Assembly (NCBI RefSeq): GCF_000701705.1
Contig: NZ_JNJP01000002.1
Coordinates: 62,001-126,000 of the forward strand
DNA: 64,000 nt
Reading direction: 5' to 3'
Origin: Bilophila wadsworthia ATCC 49260
GTDB taxonomy: Bacteria > Desulfobacterota > Desulfovibrionia > Desulfovibrionales > Desulfovibrionaceae
Under the pieces are notes generated by a model that worked only from the letters and a program-made list of their open reading frames with translations, did not search any database and was not told where the DNA came from. Each line of letters opens with the position of its first letter. The stretch's first letter is position 1. The translations under genes and the position numbers were made by a program. Of this stretch, positions 8,641 to 18,223 are shown in pieces.

Positions 8641-10212
8641 GTGAAGAGGAACGTATTGACCGCTCCGGTCTTGAAAACGGTTCGCTGGGGCCTCATGTGC
8701 CTTGCGCTCTGTCTCGCCTCAATGCCCGCCAACGCCGCCGACGAAATGGCGAACACCCTTGTCTACGCCGGGGAAAACGAGGACACCATCAACCCCCTGC
8801 TCAACAACCATCAGGAACTGCCCACAATCATTTTTTCCGGCCTGATGAAGTACGACGCCAAGGGCCAGCCGGTTCCCGAGCTCGCCGAGAGCTTCACCTA
8901 TGATAAAGGGACGCACACCTATGCCTTCAAGCTGCGCGACGGCGTGAAATGGCACGACGGCAAGCCCCTCACCGTGGAAGACATCCTGTTCACCTACGAA
9001 GCGCTGACCAAAGACAAGACGCTGGCCTCATCCATCACCAGCAACTACGAGGACATCAAGTCAATCACGGCGCCTGACGCCCAGACCGTGATCTTCACCT
9101 TGTCCAAGCCCAACGCCGCCATGCTGGACAACTTCACCATCGGCATCCTGCCCAAGCACCTGTTCGCGGGCAAAGACATCAACACCGCCCCCGCCAACCA
9201 GCACCCCGTGGGCACCGGGCGTTACAAGTTCGTGGAATGGGACACCGCCGGCGGCATGATCATTCTGGAAAAGAACAAGGACTACTACGGCAAGGTGCCG
9301 AACATCGACCGGATCGTCTACAAGACCGTCGCCGTCGAAAGCACCAAGGCCCTCATGCTCCAGTCCGGGGAAGCGGATCTGGCGTGGCTGAACGCCAAGT
9401 ATGCGGACACGTTCCGGGGCAAGGACGGCTACAAGAACATCGACTTCGCCACCGCCGACTACCGTTCCGCCGCTATGGATTTCCATACCGACTTCTGGAA
9501 GCGGAACGGCGACTCCATCGGCGTTCTGAACTACGCCCTGAACAAGGACGCCATCGCCAAAAGCGTGCTGAACGGCCAGGGGTTCCCTGCGTTCAGCCCC
9601 ATCCAGATGAACGCCTACGGCGGCAACAAGGCCGCGGACATCTACTCCTACGATCTCAAGAAATTCGCCGCCGAAATGGAAAAGCTCGGCTGGAAGAAGG
9701 GCAAGGACGGCATCTACGAGCGCAACGGGCAGAAGTTCTCGTTCACGATTCAGGTCCGGGACTATGAGGAAGAGCGCGTAGACATCGCCAAGGTCATCGC
9801 CAACGAATTGAAGAAAGCCGGGGTCGACATGCAGATCGTCCTCGTCACCAAATTTGACTGGAAGGCCGGGTACAACGGATTCCTCGCCGGGTTCGCCGCC
9901 GAATTCGACCCGGACGGCGTCTACAAGGATTTCGTCACCGGAGCCAGCGACAACACGATGGCCTATTCCAACCCCAAGGTCGACGAACTGCTGAAAAAGG
10001 GCCGCGCCACCGAAGATCCGGCCCAGCGCAAGGCCATCTACGGCCAGTTTGAGGAAGCCTATGCCGAACGCCCCGGCCACCTGCTGGTCGCGTACCTGAA
10101 CGGCAACTACGTCAGCATCGCCGGGCTGAAGGGGCTTGATACCGCGCGCGTTCTCGGCCACCATGCCGTGGGCGTCATGTGGAACATCGAAGACTGGACG
10201 CTGAACCGCTAA
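8641..10212 (+). CDS. ABC transporter periplasmic substrate-binding protein (SBP family 5)
   Basis: 523 residues, GTG start with AAAGGAG 6-7 bases upstream. A signal peptide ends near residue 30 (ANA-ADE). The body is a family-5 binding protein: LRDGVKWHDGKPLTVEDILFTYE near residues 97-118 is the family signature. This family binds peptides, nickel chelates, glutathione or sugars oligomers. It sits between the permease and ATPase genes, so it is the receptor of this importer. Confidence 0.93.
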   Translation: MKRNVLTAPVLKTVRWGLMCLALCLASMPANAADEMANTLVYAGENEDTINPLLNNHQELPTIIFSGLMKYDAKGQPVPELAESFTYDKGTHTYAFKLRDGVKWHDGKPLTVEDILFTYEALTKDKTLASSITSNYEDIKSITAPDAQTVIFTLSKPNAAMLDNFTIGILPKHLFAGKDINTAPANQHPVGTGRYKFVEWDTAGGMIILEKNKDYYGKVPNIDRIVYKTVAVESTKALMLQSGEADLAWLNAKYADTFRGKDGYKNIDFATADYRSAAMDFHTDFWKRNGDSIGVLNYALNKDAIAKSVLNGQGFPAFSPIQMNAYGGNKAADIYSYDLKKFAAEMEKLGWKKGKDGIYERNGQKFSFTIQVRDYEEERVDIAKVIANELKKAGVDMQIVLVTKFDWKAGYNGFLAGFAAEFDPDGVYKDFVTGASDNTMAYSNPKVDELLKKGRATEDPAQRKAIYGQFEEAYAERPGHLLVAYLNGNYVSIAGLKGLDTARVLGHHAVGVMWNIEDWTLNR

Positions 10213-10281
10213 CCGCACGCAGCAGGGCCGTCCGGGACATCCGGGCGGCCCCGGCTGCCTTTTCGGAGCACCGAGGAAGAC

Positions 10282-11298
10282 ATGGACACCGTATTGGAAC
10301 TGGAAAACGTTTCCGTTCATTTCGACACGCCCGACGGAACCGTTCAGGCCGTCCGGGACGTTTCGCTGTCCCTCAAGAGCGGCGAAACGCTTGCCATCGT
10401 GGGCGAATCCGGATGCGGCAAGTCCGTTTTGTGCAAATCGGTCATGAAACTCCTTCCCGGCAATGCCCGGATCAGCGGCAAAATGCTCATCGACGGCAAG
10501 GACATTGCCCCGTATACCGAAAAACAGATGCGCAAGCTGCGCGGTTCCCTGTTTTCCATGCTGTTTCAGGACCCCATGACCACGCTGAACCCCACGATCC
10601 CCATCGGGAAGCAGATCACGGAAGCCGTGCTGAAACACCGCAAAATGAGCCGGGAAGATGCGCAAAAACTGGCCGTGGAGATGCTCCACCGCGTGGGCAT
10701 CGACGATCCAGCCCAGCGGATGCTCTTGCAGCCGCACTATTTTTCCGGAGGGATGCGCCAGCGGTGCGTGCTTGCCATCGCGCTGGCCCTGAACCCGCAC
10801 ATCCTCTTCGCCGACGAACCCACTACGGCGCTGGATGTGACCGTACAAGCGCAGATGCTCGACCTGCTGCGTGATATCCAACGCAAGACCGGCATCGGCA
10901 TCGTGCTGGTTTCGCACGATCTGGGCGTGGTCGCCCGCATCGCGGACCGGGTCGCCGTGATGTATGCCGGGAAAATCGTCGAGATCGGGACCGCCGAGGA
11001 AATCTTTTACGACCCGCGCCACCCGTACACATGGGGGCTGCTAGGCGCCCTTCCCTCTCAGGCCGTGGAAAACGGGGAGCTCAGGGGGATTCCGGGTATG
11101 CCGCCGACGCTCCTTGATCCGCCTCCGGGTGACGCCTTCGCCGAACGCAATCAGTATGCCATGAAAATCGATTACGAGCGGATGCCTCCGATGTTCCCCG
11201 TTTCCGAAACCCACAGCGCCGCAACATGGCTTCTGGATGAAAGGGCGCCCGCGGTCACGCCTCCCGTCACCATCAAACGCCGCGGTATGGTCCATTGA
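10282..11298 (+). CDS. Oligopeptide-type ABC transporter ATP-binding protein (DppD/OppD family)
   Basis: 338 residues. Walker A (GESGCGKS) near residue 46, signature motif FSGGMRQR near 158, Walker B (ILFADEPT) near 178 and an H-loop (SHDLGVV) are all present. The C-terminal oligopeptide transporter extension (PRHPYTWGLLGALP) is typical of OppD/DppD. It energises the importer together with the next gene, whose start overlaps its stop by four bases. Confidence 0.94.
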   Translation: MDTVLELENVSVHFDTPDGTVQAVRDVSLSLKSGETLAIVGESGCGKSVLCKSVMKLLPGNARISGKMLIDGKDIAPYTEKQMRKLRGSLFSMLFQDPMTTLNPTIPIGKQITEAVLKHRKMSREDAQKLAVEMLHRVGIDDPAQRMLLQPHYFSGGMRQRCVLAIALALNPHILFADEPTTALDVTVQAQMLDLLRDIQRKTGIGIVLVSHDLGVVARIADRVAVMYAGKIVEIGTAEEIFYDPRHPYTWGLLGALPSQAVENGELRGIPGMPPTLLDPPPGDAFAERNQYAMKIDYERMPPMFPVSETHSAATWLLDERAPAVTPPVTIKRRGMVH

Positions 11299-12191
11299 AG
11301 AATCCGGTTCTTTTATCCGTCAGAAACTACAAGCAGCATTTCCCCATCAACAAGTCCCTGACGGTGCACGCCGTCAACGGGATTTCTTTCGACTTGCGAA
11401 AGGGGGAAATCTTCGGGCTGGTCGGGGAATCCGGCTGCGGCAAGTCGACGGTGGCGCGCGCCATTATGGGCATTTATACCCCGACGGAAGGCGAGATTTG
11501 CTTCAAAGACTTTCTGATCTCGGAAAAGCGCTCCTACCGGGAGCACAAGAAAGATATCCAGCGCAATATGCAGGTCATCTTCCAGGACTCTGCGGCGGCC
11601 CTGAATCCTCGCATGAAGGTTGCCGACATCATTGCGGAGCCCTTGGTTATCAATCGTGTTTATCCCGATAAGGTCCGGTTGCGGGCCGAAGTGGACAAAC
11701 TGCTCACGCTTGTCGGGCTGGACACCAGCTACGGCAACAAGTTTCCGGCCGAGATCTCCGGCGGGCAACGCCAGCGCGTCGCCATCGCCCGCAGCATAGC
11801 CGTCAACCCCGAACTGATCGTCGCCGACGAGCCCGTTGCGTCACTCGACGTTTCCATACAGGCGCAAATCGTGTCCCTCTTTCAGCACTTGCAGCGGCAG
11901 CATGGCTTCACGTTCCTGTTCATCGCGCACGACCTGTCGATGGTCCGCTACCTCTGCGACCGCGTGGGCGTCATGTACGAGGGCAGGCTGGTGGAGCTCG
12001 CCCCGGCGAAAGAGCTTTTTGGGAACCCCCTGCATCCCTATACCCGTGCGCTGCTCTCCGCCATTCCCGTACCGGATCCTGTTTACGAACGCTCAAAAAA
12101 GATCATCCCCTACACGCATGAAACGGCGGATCTGAGCGGGGAATGGCGGGAAATCCTGCCGGAACATTTTCTGCTCGCCCGGAGTGAGTAA
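11295..12191 (+). CDS. Oligopeptide-type ABC transporter ATP-binding protein (DppF/OppF family)
   Basis: 298 residues. The frame begins with TTG at 11295, overlapping the previous stop, and no better start exists before the conserved LLSVRNYKQHFP segment; expression is probably by translational coupling. Walker A (GESGCGKS), the ISGGQRQRVAIARS signature, Walker B (LIVADEPVASLD) and H-loop (AHDLSMV) are intact, followed by a DppF-type tail (NPLHPYTRALLSAIP). It is the second ATPase of the importer and the last gene of the operon. Confidence 0.92.
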   Translation: MKNPVLLSVRNYKQHFPINKSLTVHAVNGISFDLRKGEIFGLVGESGCGKSTVARAIMGIYTPTEGEICFKDFLISEKRSYREHKKDIQRNMQVIFQDSAAALNPRMKVADIIAEPLVINRVYPDKVRLRAEVDKLLTLVGLDTSYGNKFPAEISGGQRQRVAIARSIAVNPELIVADEPVASLDVSIQAQIVSLFQHLQRQHGFTFLFIAHDLSMVRYLCDRVGVMYEGRLVELAPAKELFGNPLHPYTRALLSAIPVPDPVYERSKKIIPYTHETADLSGEWREILPEHFLLARSE

Positions 12192-12381
12192 GGCCATATC
12201 GCGGGCCGGATTTTACATTTCCGCTACGCATTTCCCTGAACCATCCCTCCGGTAGCGCGGGGAGGCTTCATCCGTACAAGGCACGGACATGGCGTGATCT
12301 CCTCTTCCGGATAGGAAAAACTCCTCGGGATGTCTCGCATGGCGTTACCTTGAAGGGCATTCCTCTCCGGCAGTATCCTTT

Positions 12382-13077
12382 TCAATCTCTTTTTTCCGTG
12401 CGCTCAACGATATACAGTTCCCCGGCTTTTCCCCTTTCATCATCAATAAGTTCATTCCATTCGGCAAAAAAGATATCTTTATACGATTCGTATCCCCTTT
12501 TATGTAATTCATTTTTCAACCATCCTTCATCCTTTTCCATCATTTCCAGAGCGCCTGTATCTATTGTCCCGTTCGTTATGAGTATATTTGATGTTTTGCG
12601 GGCATCTTTTTTCTGAATGGTGGCCTGCCCATTCGGCTCAATCTGCGCATTCCATATATCATAGAGGGAGTGAACGCCCTGGATTCTGGATAATGTCGCA
12701 AAATCAGCGATATCAAGACCCAAGAGTTCAAATTTATCCTGTAAATACTTGCCTTTTATCACAACAGGAGTAGGCCTTCCCACTATCATCTTCTGACCGG
12801 ACTCCGTGTGTATGCGCAGGGCATTTACCCCTAATACCAGAAGTTGCCATATCGCCAATACGATTATGAATTGTACGGTAGTTATGTCCTGATTATAAAT
12901 AACACCGCCAATGATGCCGCCCATCACGAAATTGCCTATAAGGTCGACCGGGGTCATCTGTGCCAATTGGCAGCGATTGGTCGTCCGCAGCACCCAAAGA
13001 AAACCGATCAGCCCTACAGCCAGTTTGATCGCAATGTTCCCGTATGAAAGAAGCGAAGCTATCATGGCACTATCCAT
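12382..13077 (-). CDS. DUF421/YetF-family membrane protein
   Basis: 231 residues. Three N-terminal membrane helices (about residues 10-90) are followed by a soluble domain with the GRPTPVVIKGKYL segment and a helical LGLDIADFATLSRIQGV region, which match the YetF/DUF421 family. Function is unknown; in sporulating Bacillus some members affect germination. The gene is clearly richer in A+T than its neighbours and has a different codon usage, which suggests acquisition by transfer. It is monocistronic on the minus strand. Confidence 0.85.
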   Translation of the reverse strand: MDSAMIASLLSYGNIAIKLAVGLIGFLWVLRTTNRCQLAQMTPVDLIGNFVMGGIIGGVIYNQDITTVQFIIVLAIWQLLVLGVNALRIHTESGQKMIVGRPTPVVIKGKYLQDKFELLGLDIADFATLSRIQGVHSLYDIWNAQIEPNGQATIQKKDARKTSNILITNGTIDTGALEMMEKDEGWLKNELHKRGYESYKDIFFAEWNELIDDERGKAGELYIVERTEKRD

Positions 13078-14037
13078 TGAACTCTCCAGAAACGTTCTCT
13101 CTCAAGCCCTCTAACGGCCTAGACGTATTCCCTTTGCTCTCCCTTGCCTGTTTTTCGTGGTCCAAGGATACGCCCAGAAAACCTTGCTGTCCGTTATCTT
13201 ATTCCGGAGGAGGCGATAAACAGCCAGGGCAAGGGAGTGAAATGACACACTCCGAACTGGAAAAGGCAATCCCATCCGTCATCTATGAAAATCAAACGCT
13301 AAACGCCCTTTACATTCCAATGGCCAGCGATTATTGCTTTATGAAAATACTGAGCAAAGGTACCCCATGTCTCGTTTCCGCCATCAGATTTCAGGCATGA
13401 CCTGACGCCGTCTGCGGTGGGGCTGTATGTCCCCGTCACAGTTGGCGGTGTGCTGATAGCGGCATCCCCTCCCGCCTTTCTTTCCTGACGGACATTCCCC
13501 CATCGCTTTTCCCGTATGGTTGCATACGGGCTTTTTTGTATCTTGTGCGCGGTACACGTTTCGCTGCCGCGTCGGAGGCTCCGGAACCCTTTCGGAGCGT
13601 TCATACACAACAAGCATTGGGGAAATGTCCATGTTCGCACCCTTCCGCCGGGCACCCCTTGCCGGGCTTACCGCACACGGCCTGCTCGGGAAACCCTCGG
13701 CCGAGCTTCCCTCCTTTGAGGCGGCCTCGTTTTCACGGCACGCCACTCCCCGCCCATCGCGGCCGTGTCCAAGGACAGGGCCTTCGAAGCTCAATGCGTC
13801 TGCCCTAAGCCTTTCGCCGATCGGGAAAACTACGCGCTTGTCGAAAACGGTAAGCCCCTCGGCGTTTCCTGATCCCCCTGCCTCGAAGAGTTCTTCCGGA
13901 GCCGCTTTCTTGCGTGCCCAGAAGCATATGGACATGGGCACGCCCGTGAAGAGCCTCTGCCCGTTCCGGACGGAAGGGCGGGCTCCCGCCACCCCCAAGG
14001 GTTCCGCATCCGACGCCGCCCCCATAAGGAGAACCGT
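13078..14037. other. About 960 bp without a convincing gene
   Basis: Overlapping open frames on both strands look like by-products of high GC content; none has a ribosome binding site plus a recognisable family. The only firm element is the plus-strand terminator at 13511-13536. The sequence just before the activator gene may carry its promoter or leader. Confidence 0.5.
13511..13536 (+). terminator. Isolated Rho-independent terminator
   Basis: Perfect 8-bp stem (CCCGTATG / CATACGGG), 4-nt loop, then C and six T. No plus-strand coding gene ends before it, so it may end a small RNA or act in the leader of the downstream operon. Confidence 0.75.
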
Positions 14038-14802
14038 ATGCCTGTAGCCGGTGTCGATGTCGGCTCCGTAGCCGCCAAAGCCGTTATCTTCGATCCCCAA
14101 TCGCGTTCGCTGTTGGGCAAGGCCGTCCTGCCCACAGGCTGGAACGCGCGCGAGGCCGGGGAAAAGGCGCTGGCCGCCGCCTGTGCCGACGCGGGCGGGA
14201 TCGCGGCATCCCGTATCGTCGGAACGGGGTACGGGCGCATTTCCCTGCCCTTTGCGGACAAAGTGGTCACGGAGATCACCTGCCACGCGCGCGGTGCCGT
14301 CCACCTCTTCCCCGGAACGGGCGTTGTGCTCGACATCGGAGGGCAGGACAGCAAGGTCATCAGTACGGCCCCGGACGGCTCGGTGCAGGATTTTCTGATG
14401 AACGACAAGTGCGCGGCGGGCACGGGCCGTTTTCTACAGGTCCTTTCCGGCATCCTCGGCATGGAGCTGGCGGAGCTCGGTGAAGCCGCCGGACGGGGAA
14501 AGCCCGCCGCCATTTCCAGCATGTGCGCCGTATTCGCGGAAACGGAAATCATCGGCCTGCTTGCGCGGGGTACGCCACCCGCCGATATCGCCGCCGGCGT
14601 CTTCCGCTCCATCGCCCGGCGTATGCGGGGCCTTGCCGCCCGCATACCCTTGCGCGGCGAATGCACGTTCACGGGCGGGCTGGCGACAAGCCCTTCGTTC
14701 AGCAGGCTGCTTTCCGAAGAACTCGGCGTCCCGGTCAACGTGCCCGAGTATCCGCAACTCGTCGGAGCCATCGGAGCGGCCTTGATTGCCGCCCGCATCT
14801 GA
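14038..14802 (+). CDS. 2-hydroxyacyl-CoA dehydratase / double-cubane protein activator (BCR/BAD ATPase)
   Basis: 254 residues of the ASKHA fold: GVDVGSVAAKAV (phosphate 1) at residues 5-16, VLDIGGQDSKVI (phosphate 2) near 101 and an adenosine motif GGLAT near 220. Two cysteines, in DKCAAGTGRF and SSMCAVFAE, supply the dimer-bridging [4Fe-4S] cluster. Such archerases use ATP hydrolysis to push one low-potential electron into a partner iron-sulfur enzyme. The partner is the next gene, 35 bp downstream. Confidence 0.92.
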   Translation: MPVAGVDVGSVAAKAVIFDPQSRSLLGKAVLPTGWNAREAGEKALAAACADAGGIAASRIVGTGYGRISLPFADKVVTEITCHARGAVHLFPGTGVVLDIGGQDSKVISTAPDGSVQDFLMNDKCAAGTGRFLQVLSGILGMELAELGEAAGRGKPAAISSMCAVFAETEIIGLLARGTPPADIAAGVFRSIARRMRGLAARIPLRGECTFTGGLATSPSFSRLLSEELGVPVNVPEYPQLVGAIGAALIAARI

Positions 14803-14837
14803 ACGGCTTCACCACCATACCTTGAAGGAGAACTTCC

Positions 14838-15971
14838 ATGGCATACGCAAGTCTCGAACGGTTCCGCGACATCACCGGGCGCAATGTGCTGGCGCTGCAA
14901 CAAGCCAAAGAAGCGGGGAAAAAGGTCGTGGGCCAGTACTGCATCTATTCGCCGCTGGAAATCGCCCTTGCCGCAGGAGCCATTCCGGTTTCGCTGTGCG
15001 GCACGAAAAACGATTCCATCCCGGTGGCGGAAACCATGCTCCCCCGCTCCCTTTGCCCGCTGATCAAGAGCAGTTTCGGTTTCGCGCTCCAAGACAGCTG
15101 TCCCTATCTCGCCGCCTCGGACATCGTGGTGGCGGACACCACCTGCGACGGCAAGAAAAAGATGTACGAACTGCTGGCCGCCTACAAGCCGGTCGTACTG
15201 CTCCAGCTTCCGCAGATTCAGGACGGGGACGCCAAGGACTACTGGCGCGCCCAGTACGCCAAGCTCGCCGCGAGGCTGGAAAAGGATTTCGGCGTTTCCA
15301 TCACCACGGACGATCTGCGGAATGCCGTCCGGCTGACCAACCGGCTCCGCCGAGCCCTCAAGGATGTCCTTGACCTTGCCAAGCGCAAACCGTCGCCCCT
15401 GACGGGCATGGATCTGCTGGACATCTGTTTCCGGGCTTCCTTCATGCCCGACTACGAGCAGGCCATCGCGCTCCTTCAGGACATCGCCGCCGAGATCGGC
15501 GGGGCGAGTGACGGGGCCGTTTCCCCGGACGCGCCCCGCGTCCTGCTCACGGGCGTCCCCACGGGGCTGGGCTCCCACAAGGTCATCCAGCTCCTCGAAG
15601 AGTGCGGGGCGAGCATCGTCTGCATCGACAACTGCACCTGTTATAAAAAAGTGCGCCTGATGATGGATGAAACCGCCGATCCGCTGACCGAACTCGCCGG
15701 ACGGTATCTCGACACGCCATGCTCCGTCATGTCGCCCAACCCCAACCGCTACACGGCGCTGCGAGAGCTGACGGAAGCGTTCCAGACGGACGCCGTGGTC
15801 GATCTCACCTGGCAGGGATGCCAGACGTACGATGTGGAATCGTGGTCCGTCAAAAAGTTCGTGCGTGAGGAACTGGATCTGCCGTTCCTCCAGATCGTGA
15901 CGGACTACTCGGAGGCGGATACCGAACAGCTCAAGGTCCGGATCGAAGCCTTCCTCGAAATGCTCAACTAA
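14838..15971 (+). CDS. 2-hydroxyacyl-CoA dehydratase-family protein, double-cubane-cluster type (YjiM-like)
   Basis: 377 residues, single subunit. The N-terminal cysteine region (QYCIYSPLEIALAAGA, SLCG, RSLCPLIKS, DSCPYLA) and ADTTCDGKKKMYELL are typical of the FldB/HgdD superfamily. In well-studied dehydratases two different subunits are needed; here only one exists beside its activator. This is the arrangement seen for the double-cubane cluster protein of Carboxydothermus, which reduces small molecules such as acetylene or azide, physiological substrate unknown. Hence I favour a double-cubane reductase over a dehydratase. GGAG precedes the ATG. Confidence 0.85.
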   Translation: MAYASLERFRDITGRNVLALQQAKEAGKKVVGQYCIYSPLEIALAAGAIPVSLCGTKNDSIPVAETMLPRSLCPLIKSSFGFALQDSCPYLAASDIVVADTTCDGKKKMYELLAAYKPVVLLQLPQIQDGDAKDYWRAQYAKLAARLEKDFGVSITTDDLRNAVRLTNRLRRALKDVLDLAKRKPSPLTGMDLLDICFRASFMPDYEQAIALLQDIAAEIGGASDGAVSPDAPRVLLTGVPTGLGSHKVIQLLEECGASIVCIDNCTCYKKVRLMMDETADPLTELAGRYLDTPCSVMSPNPNRYTALRELTEAFQTDAVVDLTWQGCQTYDVESWSVKKFVREELDLPFLQIVTDYSEADTEQLKVRIEAFLEMLN

Positions 15972-16053
15972 GCCTCTCGGCGGCATGGAAGCGCCGTCCA
16001 GCCGTTTGTGCGGACGGCGGCCGCTTCATGAAAAAACAGAAAAGGATAGTCAC

Positions 16054-16653
16054 ATGACCAAGGAATTGAATTGCTGCGGGTTGGCCTGCCCCGAACCAGT
16101 CATCCGCTGCCGCAGGATGCTGGAAGAAGAAAAACCCGCCTCGCTGCGCGTGCTTGTGGACAATACGGCGGCTTCGGAAAATGTGGGCCGCTTTCTCGGC
16201 CGCACCGGCTATTCCGTGGAAGTACGGCAGGAAGGAGCCGACTTGTGGTGCGTTTCCGCCACAGCGTGCGGATGCCGCGTCACCGAGCCGGAACCCGCCG
16301 CCGCAACCCTCACGCCCGGCAAGACGTTGGTCCTCATCACCACCGAAACCTTCGGGCGCGGCGATGATGAGCTGGGCGAAAAACTGATGGGGAATTTCCT
16401 GTCCACCCTGCCCGAGCTGGGGGAGAGCCTGTGGCGCGTCATTCTGCTGAACGGCGGCGTGAAGCTCGCCGCCACCCTCGGAAAAGCACTGGACAGCCTG
16501 AAGGCTCTGGAAAACGCGGGGACGGACGTCCTCGTCTGCGGAACCTGCCTTGATTTCTACGGCCTCCTTGAGGCGAAGCAGGCCGGACAGACCACCAACA
16601 TGCTGGATGTCGTGACCAGCCTCGCACTGGCCGACAAGGTCATCCGCCCGTAA
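16054..16653 (+). CDS. yedF: Sulfurtransferase-like selenium metabolism protein YedF
   Basis: Start set at 16054 (MTKELNCCGL), with AAAGGA upstream. About 199 residues in two parts: an N-terminal TusA/SirA-like domain with the CPEP motif (CGLACPEPVIRCR, residues 8-20) and a C-terminal DsrE-like domain (from about 85, with ITTETFGRGDDELG and a CGTCLDFYGL segment). This fusion is the YedF family, usually found with selenium or molybdenum-hydroxylase genes. Here it follows the double-cubane protein by 82 bp and probably belongs to the same operon, hinting at persulfide or selenium delivery to that system. That link is inference. Confidence 0.85.
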   Translation: MTKELNCCGLACPEPVIRCRRMLEEEKPASLRVLVDNTAASENVGRFLGRTGYSVEVRQEGADLWCVSATACGCRVTEPEPAAATLTPGKTLVLITTETFGRGDDELGEKLMGNFLSTLPELGESLWRVILLNGGVKLAATLGKALDSLKALENAGTDVLVCGTCLDFYGLLEAKQAGQTTNMLDVVTSLALADKVIRP

Positions 16654-16723
16654 AATCCCTTTCCGTTTGCCGAGGCACGGGTTCAGGCCCCGCTTCTGGA
16701 AAAAACAGCTCGGTACACAAAAG

Positions 16724-16757
16724 ACTCCCCCTCCCGGCGCAAACCAGGAGGGGGAGT
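16724..16757. terminator. Bidirectional terminator-like hairpin between convergent genes
   Basis: Perfect 11-bp stem (ACTCCCCCTCC / GGAGGGGGAGT), 12-nt loop. The T tract is better on the minus strand (CTTTTG), so it could end the thioredoxin-reductase gene, but it also lies about 70 bp after yedF. A second, imperfect hairpin lies near 16872-16912. Confidence 0.6.
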
Positions 16758-16952
16758 TTGGACACATATCCCGACACCCAGCTACACGCTCTTTAACCGC
16801 ACGTTATTGAGGATAAAGAAGTGTATTCAAGCGGATGGAATATGCGTGCGTCCCCCCGAGGGAACGTCTCTCCCCGCCGCCCGTTCATGCGGACGGCATG
16901 GCGGGGGAGGACGCCTTTCCCCAAACATCCTCCCCCGGAGTCATACATAACC

Positions 16953-17876
16953 TTATTTCTTGCGGCTGCGCAACCAACGCTCGGCGGCGAGAGCGGCTAT
17001 GGTACCGTCGCTGACCGCCGTGGTGATCTGGCGGTACGGCTTGTGGTTGATGTCGCCCGCGCCGAACACGCCGGGAATATTGGTAGACATGTCTTCGCCC
17101 GCAAGGATGTAGCCCTTGTCATCGAGGGCGATCGCATCCTTGAACCATTCGTTGTTCGGGGACTGGCCGAGGAAGACGAAAATCCCGTCCACGGGCAGCG
17201 CGGTGCGTTCGCCGGTCTGCGCGTTTTCGAGGATGGCGGCGGACAGCTTGCCGTCCGTGACTTCCACGTCCACGACCTTGGTCGTCTTGAAGCCCTTCAC
17301 GCGGGGATCGCCGAGCAGGGCGTCCTGCGTGGCCTCCGCCGCGAAGAAGCGATCCATGATTTCCACCACGGTCAGCTCGGCGACGCCGAGATTCAGGAGG
17401 TACAAGCCTTCGTCGAAGGCGCTGTTCCCGCCGCCGACCACGAGCACGCGCTTGCCTTTGTACGGAGCGCCGTCGCAGATCGCGCAGAAGTGCATCTGAT
17501 CGCATTCGGTGGGCACGTCCAGCGCAATGGGCTTGCGGCCCGTCGCCAGAATGATCGCCGGGGCCTTGTAAACGATGCCGTCCCCATGCACGGCTTTCTC
17601 GTCTTCGCCAAGCTCAAGGCCGGTGACTTCGAACACTTCCTCCACTTCCACGCCCATGTGATCCACATGTTCGCGCATCTTTTCCATGAGTTCCATACCG
17701 TGGATCTCAGGATAAGAGGGAAAATTCTCCACCGTATACGTCGAATTCACCAGCCCGCCCGTCACATTCGTCTCGAGGAGCACCACATCGAGGTTCGCGC
17801 GTTTCGCGTAGATCGCCGCCGTCATCCCGGCAGGCCCGCCGCCCAGTACGATGATGTCACAAGTACGTTCTTCCAT
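16953..17876 (-). CDS. Thioredoxin-reductase-family flavoprotein (TrxB-like)
   Basis: Start at 17876 with AGGAG about 7 bases upstream, giving 307 residues. GGGPAGMTAAIYAKR at residues 12-26 is the FAD dinucleotide site, VVGGGNSAFDEGLYL near 145 the NAD(P)H site, and GVFGAGDI near 273 the second FAD motif. The redox pair is CAIC at 131-134, where most thioredoxin reductases have CATC or CAVC. It should reduce a thioredoxin-like protein; a candidate with a CPHC site is encoded just upstream on the same strand. Confidence 0.9.
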   Translation of the reverse strand: MEERTCDIIVLGGGPAGMTAAIYAKRANLDVVLLETNVTGGLVNSTYTVENFPSYPEIHGMELMEKMREHVDHMGVEVEEVFEVTGLELGEDEKAVHGDGIVYKAPAIILATGRKPIALDVPTECDQMHFCAICDGAPYKGKRVLVVGGGNSAFDEGLYLLNLGVAELTVVEIMDRFFAAEATQDALLGDPRVKGFKTTKVVDVEVTDGKLSAAILENAQTGERTALPVDGIFVFLGQSPNNEWFKDAIALDDKGYILAGEDMSTNIPGVFGAGDINHKPYRQITTAVSDGTIAALAAERWLRSRKK

Positions 17877-18162
17877 TGCAAGCTCCTGATGGAAACTCCT
17901 GATTTGCCGAGGAAAAGGCCCTTTATAAAAAGCCTTCCTTCCCGGCCCCCACCTCAAAACGTTTCGGCTGGTGAGGAGATGACGCCACGGCTTTCCCGCA
18001 CGGGAACCGCCGCCTTTTCCGAGACAAACGACGCGACGACCGGCCCGCCTTTGCCCATGCCTTGCCGCCGAAGGGGATTCGGCTCACGCAATCATTGGCA
18101 AAAACAAGCGATTATCGAAGCCTTCATCGTAACGGATGTATAAGAGAAAAAGACAATGTGAA

Positions 18163-18210
18163 GGGAAGGGGGAGCGCGCATCAGCGCACCGTTCTGGAAT
18201 CCCCCTTCCC
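18163..18210 (-). terminator. GC-rich terminator-like hairpin after the thioredoxin-like gene
   Basis: Perfect 11-bp stem (GGGAAGGGGGA / TCCCCCTTCCC) just past the stop at 18224; on the minus strand a TCTTTTTCTC tract follows after about 10 bases. Confidence 0.6.
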
Positions 18211-18223
18211 CCCATTCGGCAAC

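Noticed and set aside
9061..11022. 653-codon antisense frame across the ABC importer genes
   Set aside because: It spans two certain genes of the other strand and has no family.
13830..15986. 718-codon antisense frame over activator and double-cubane genes
   Set aside because: Opposed by two genes with clear motifs; not itself family-like.
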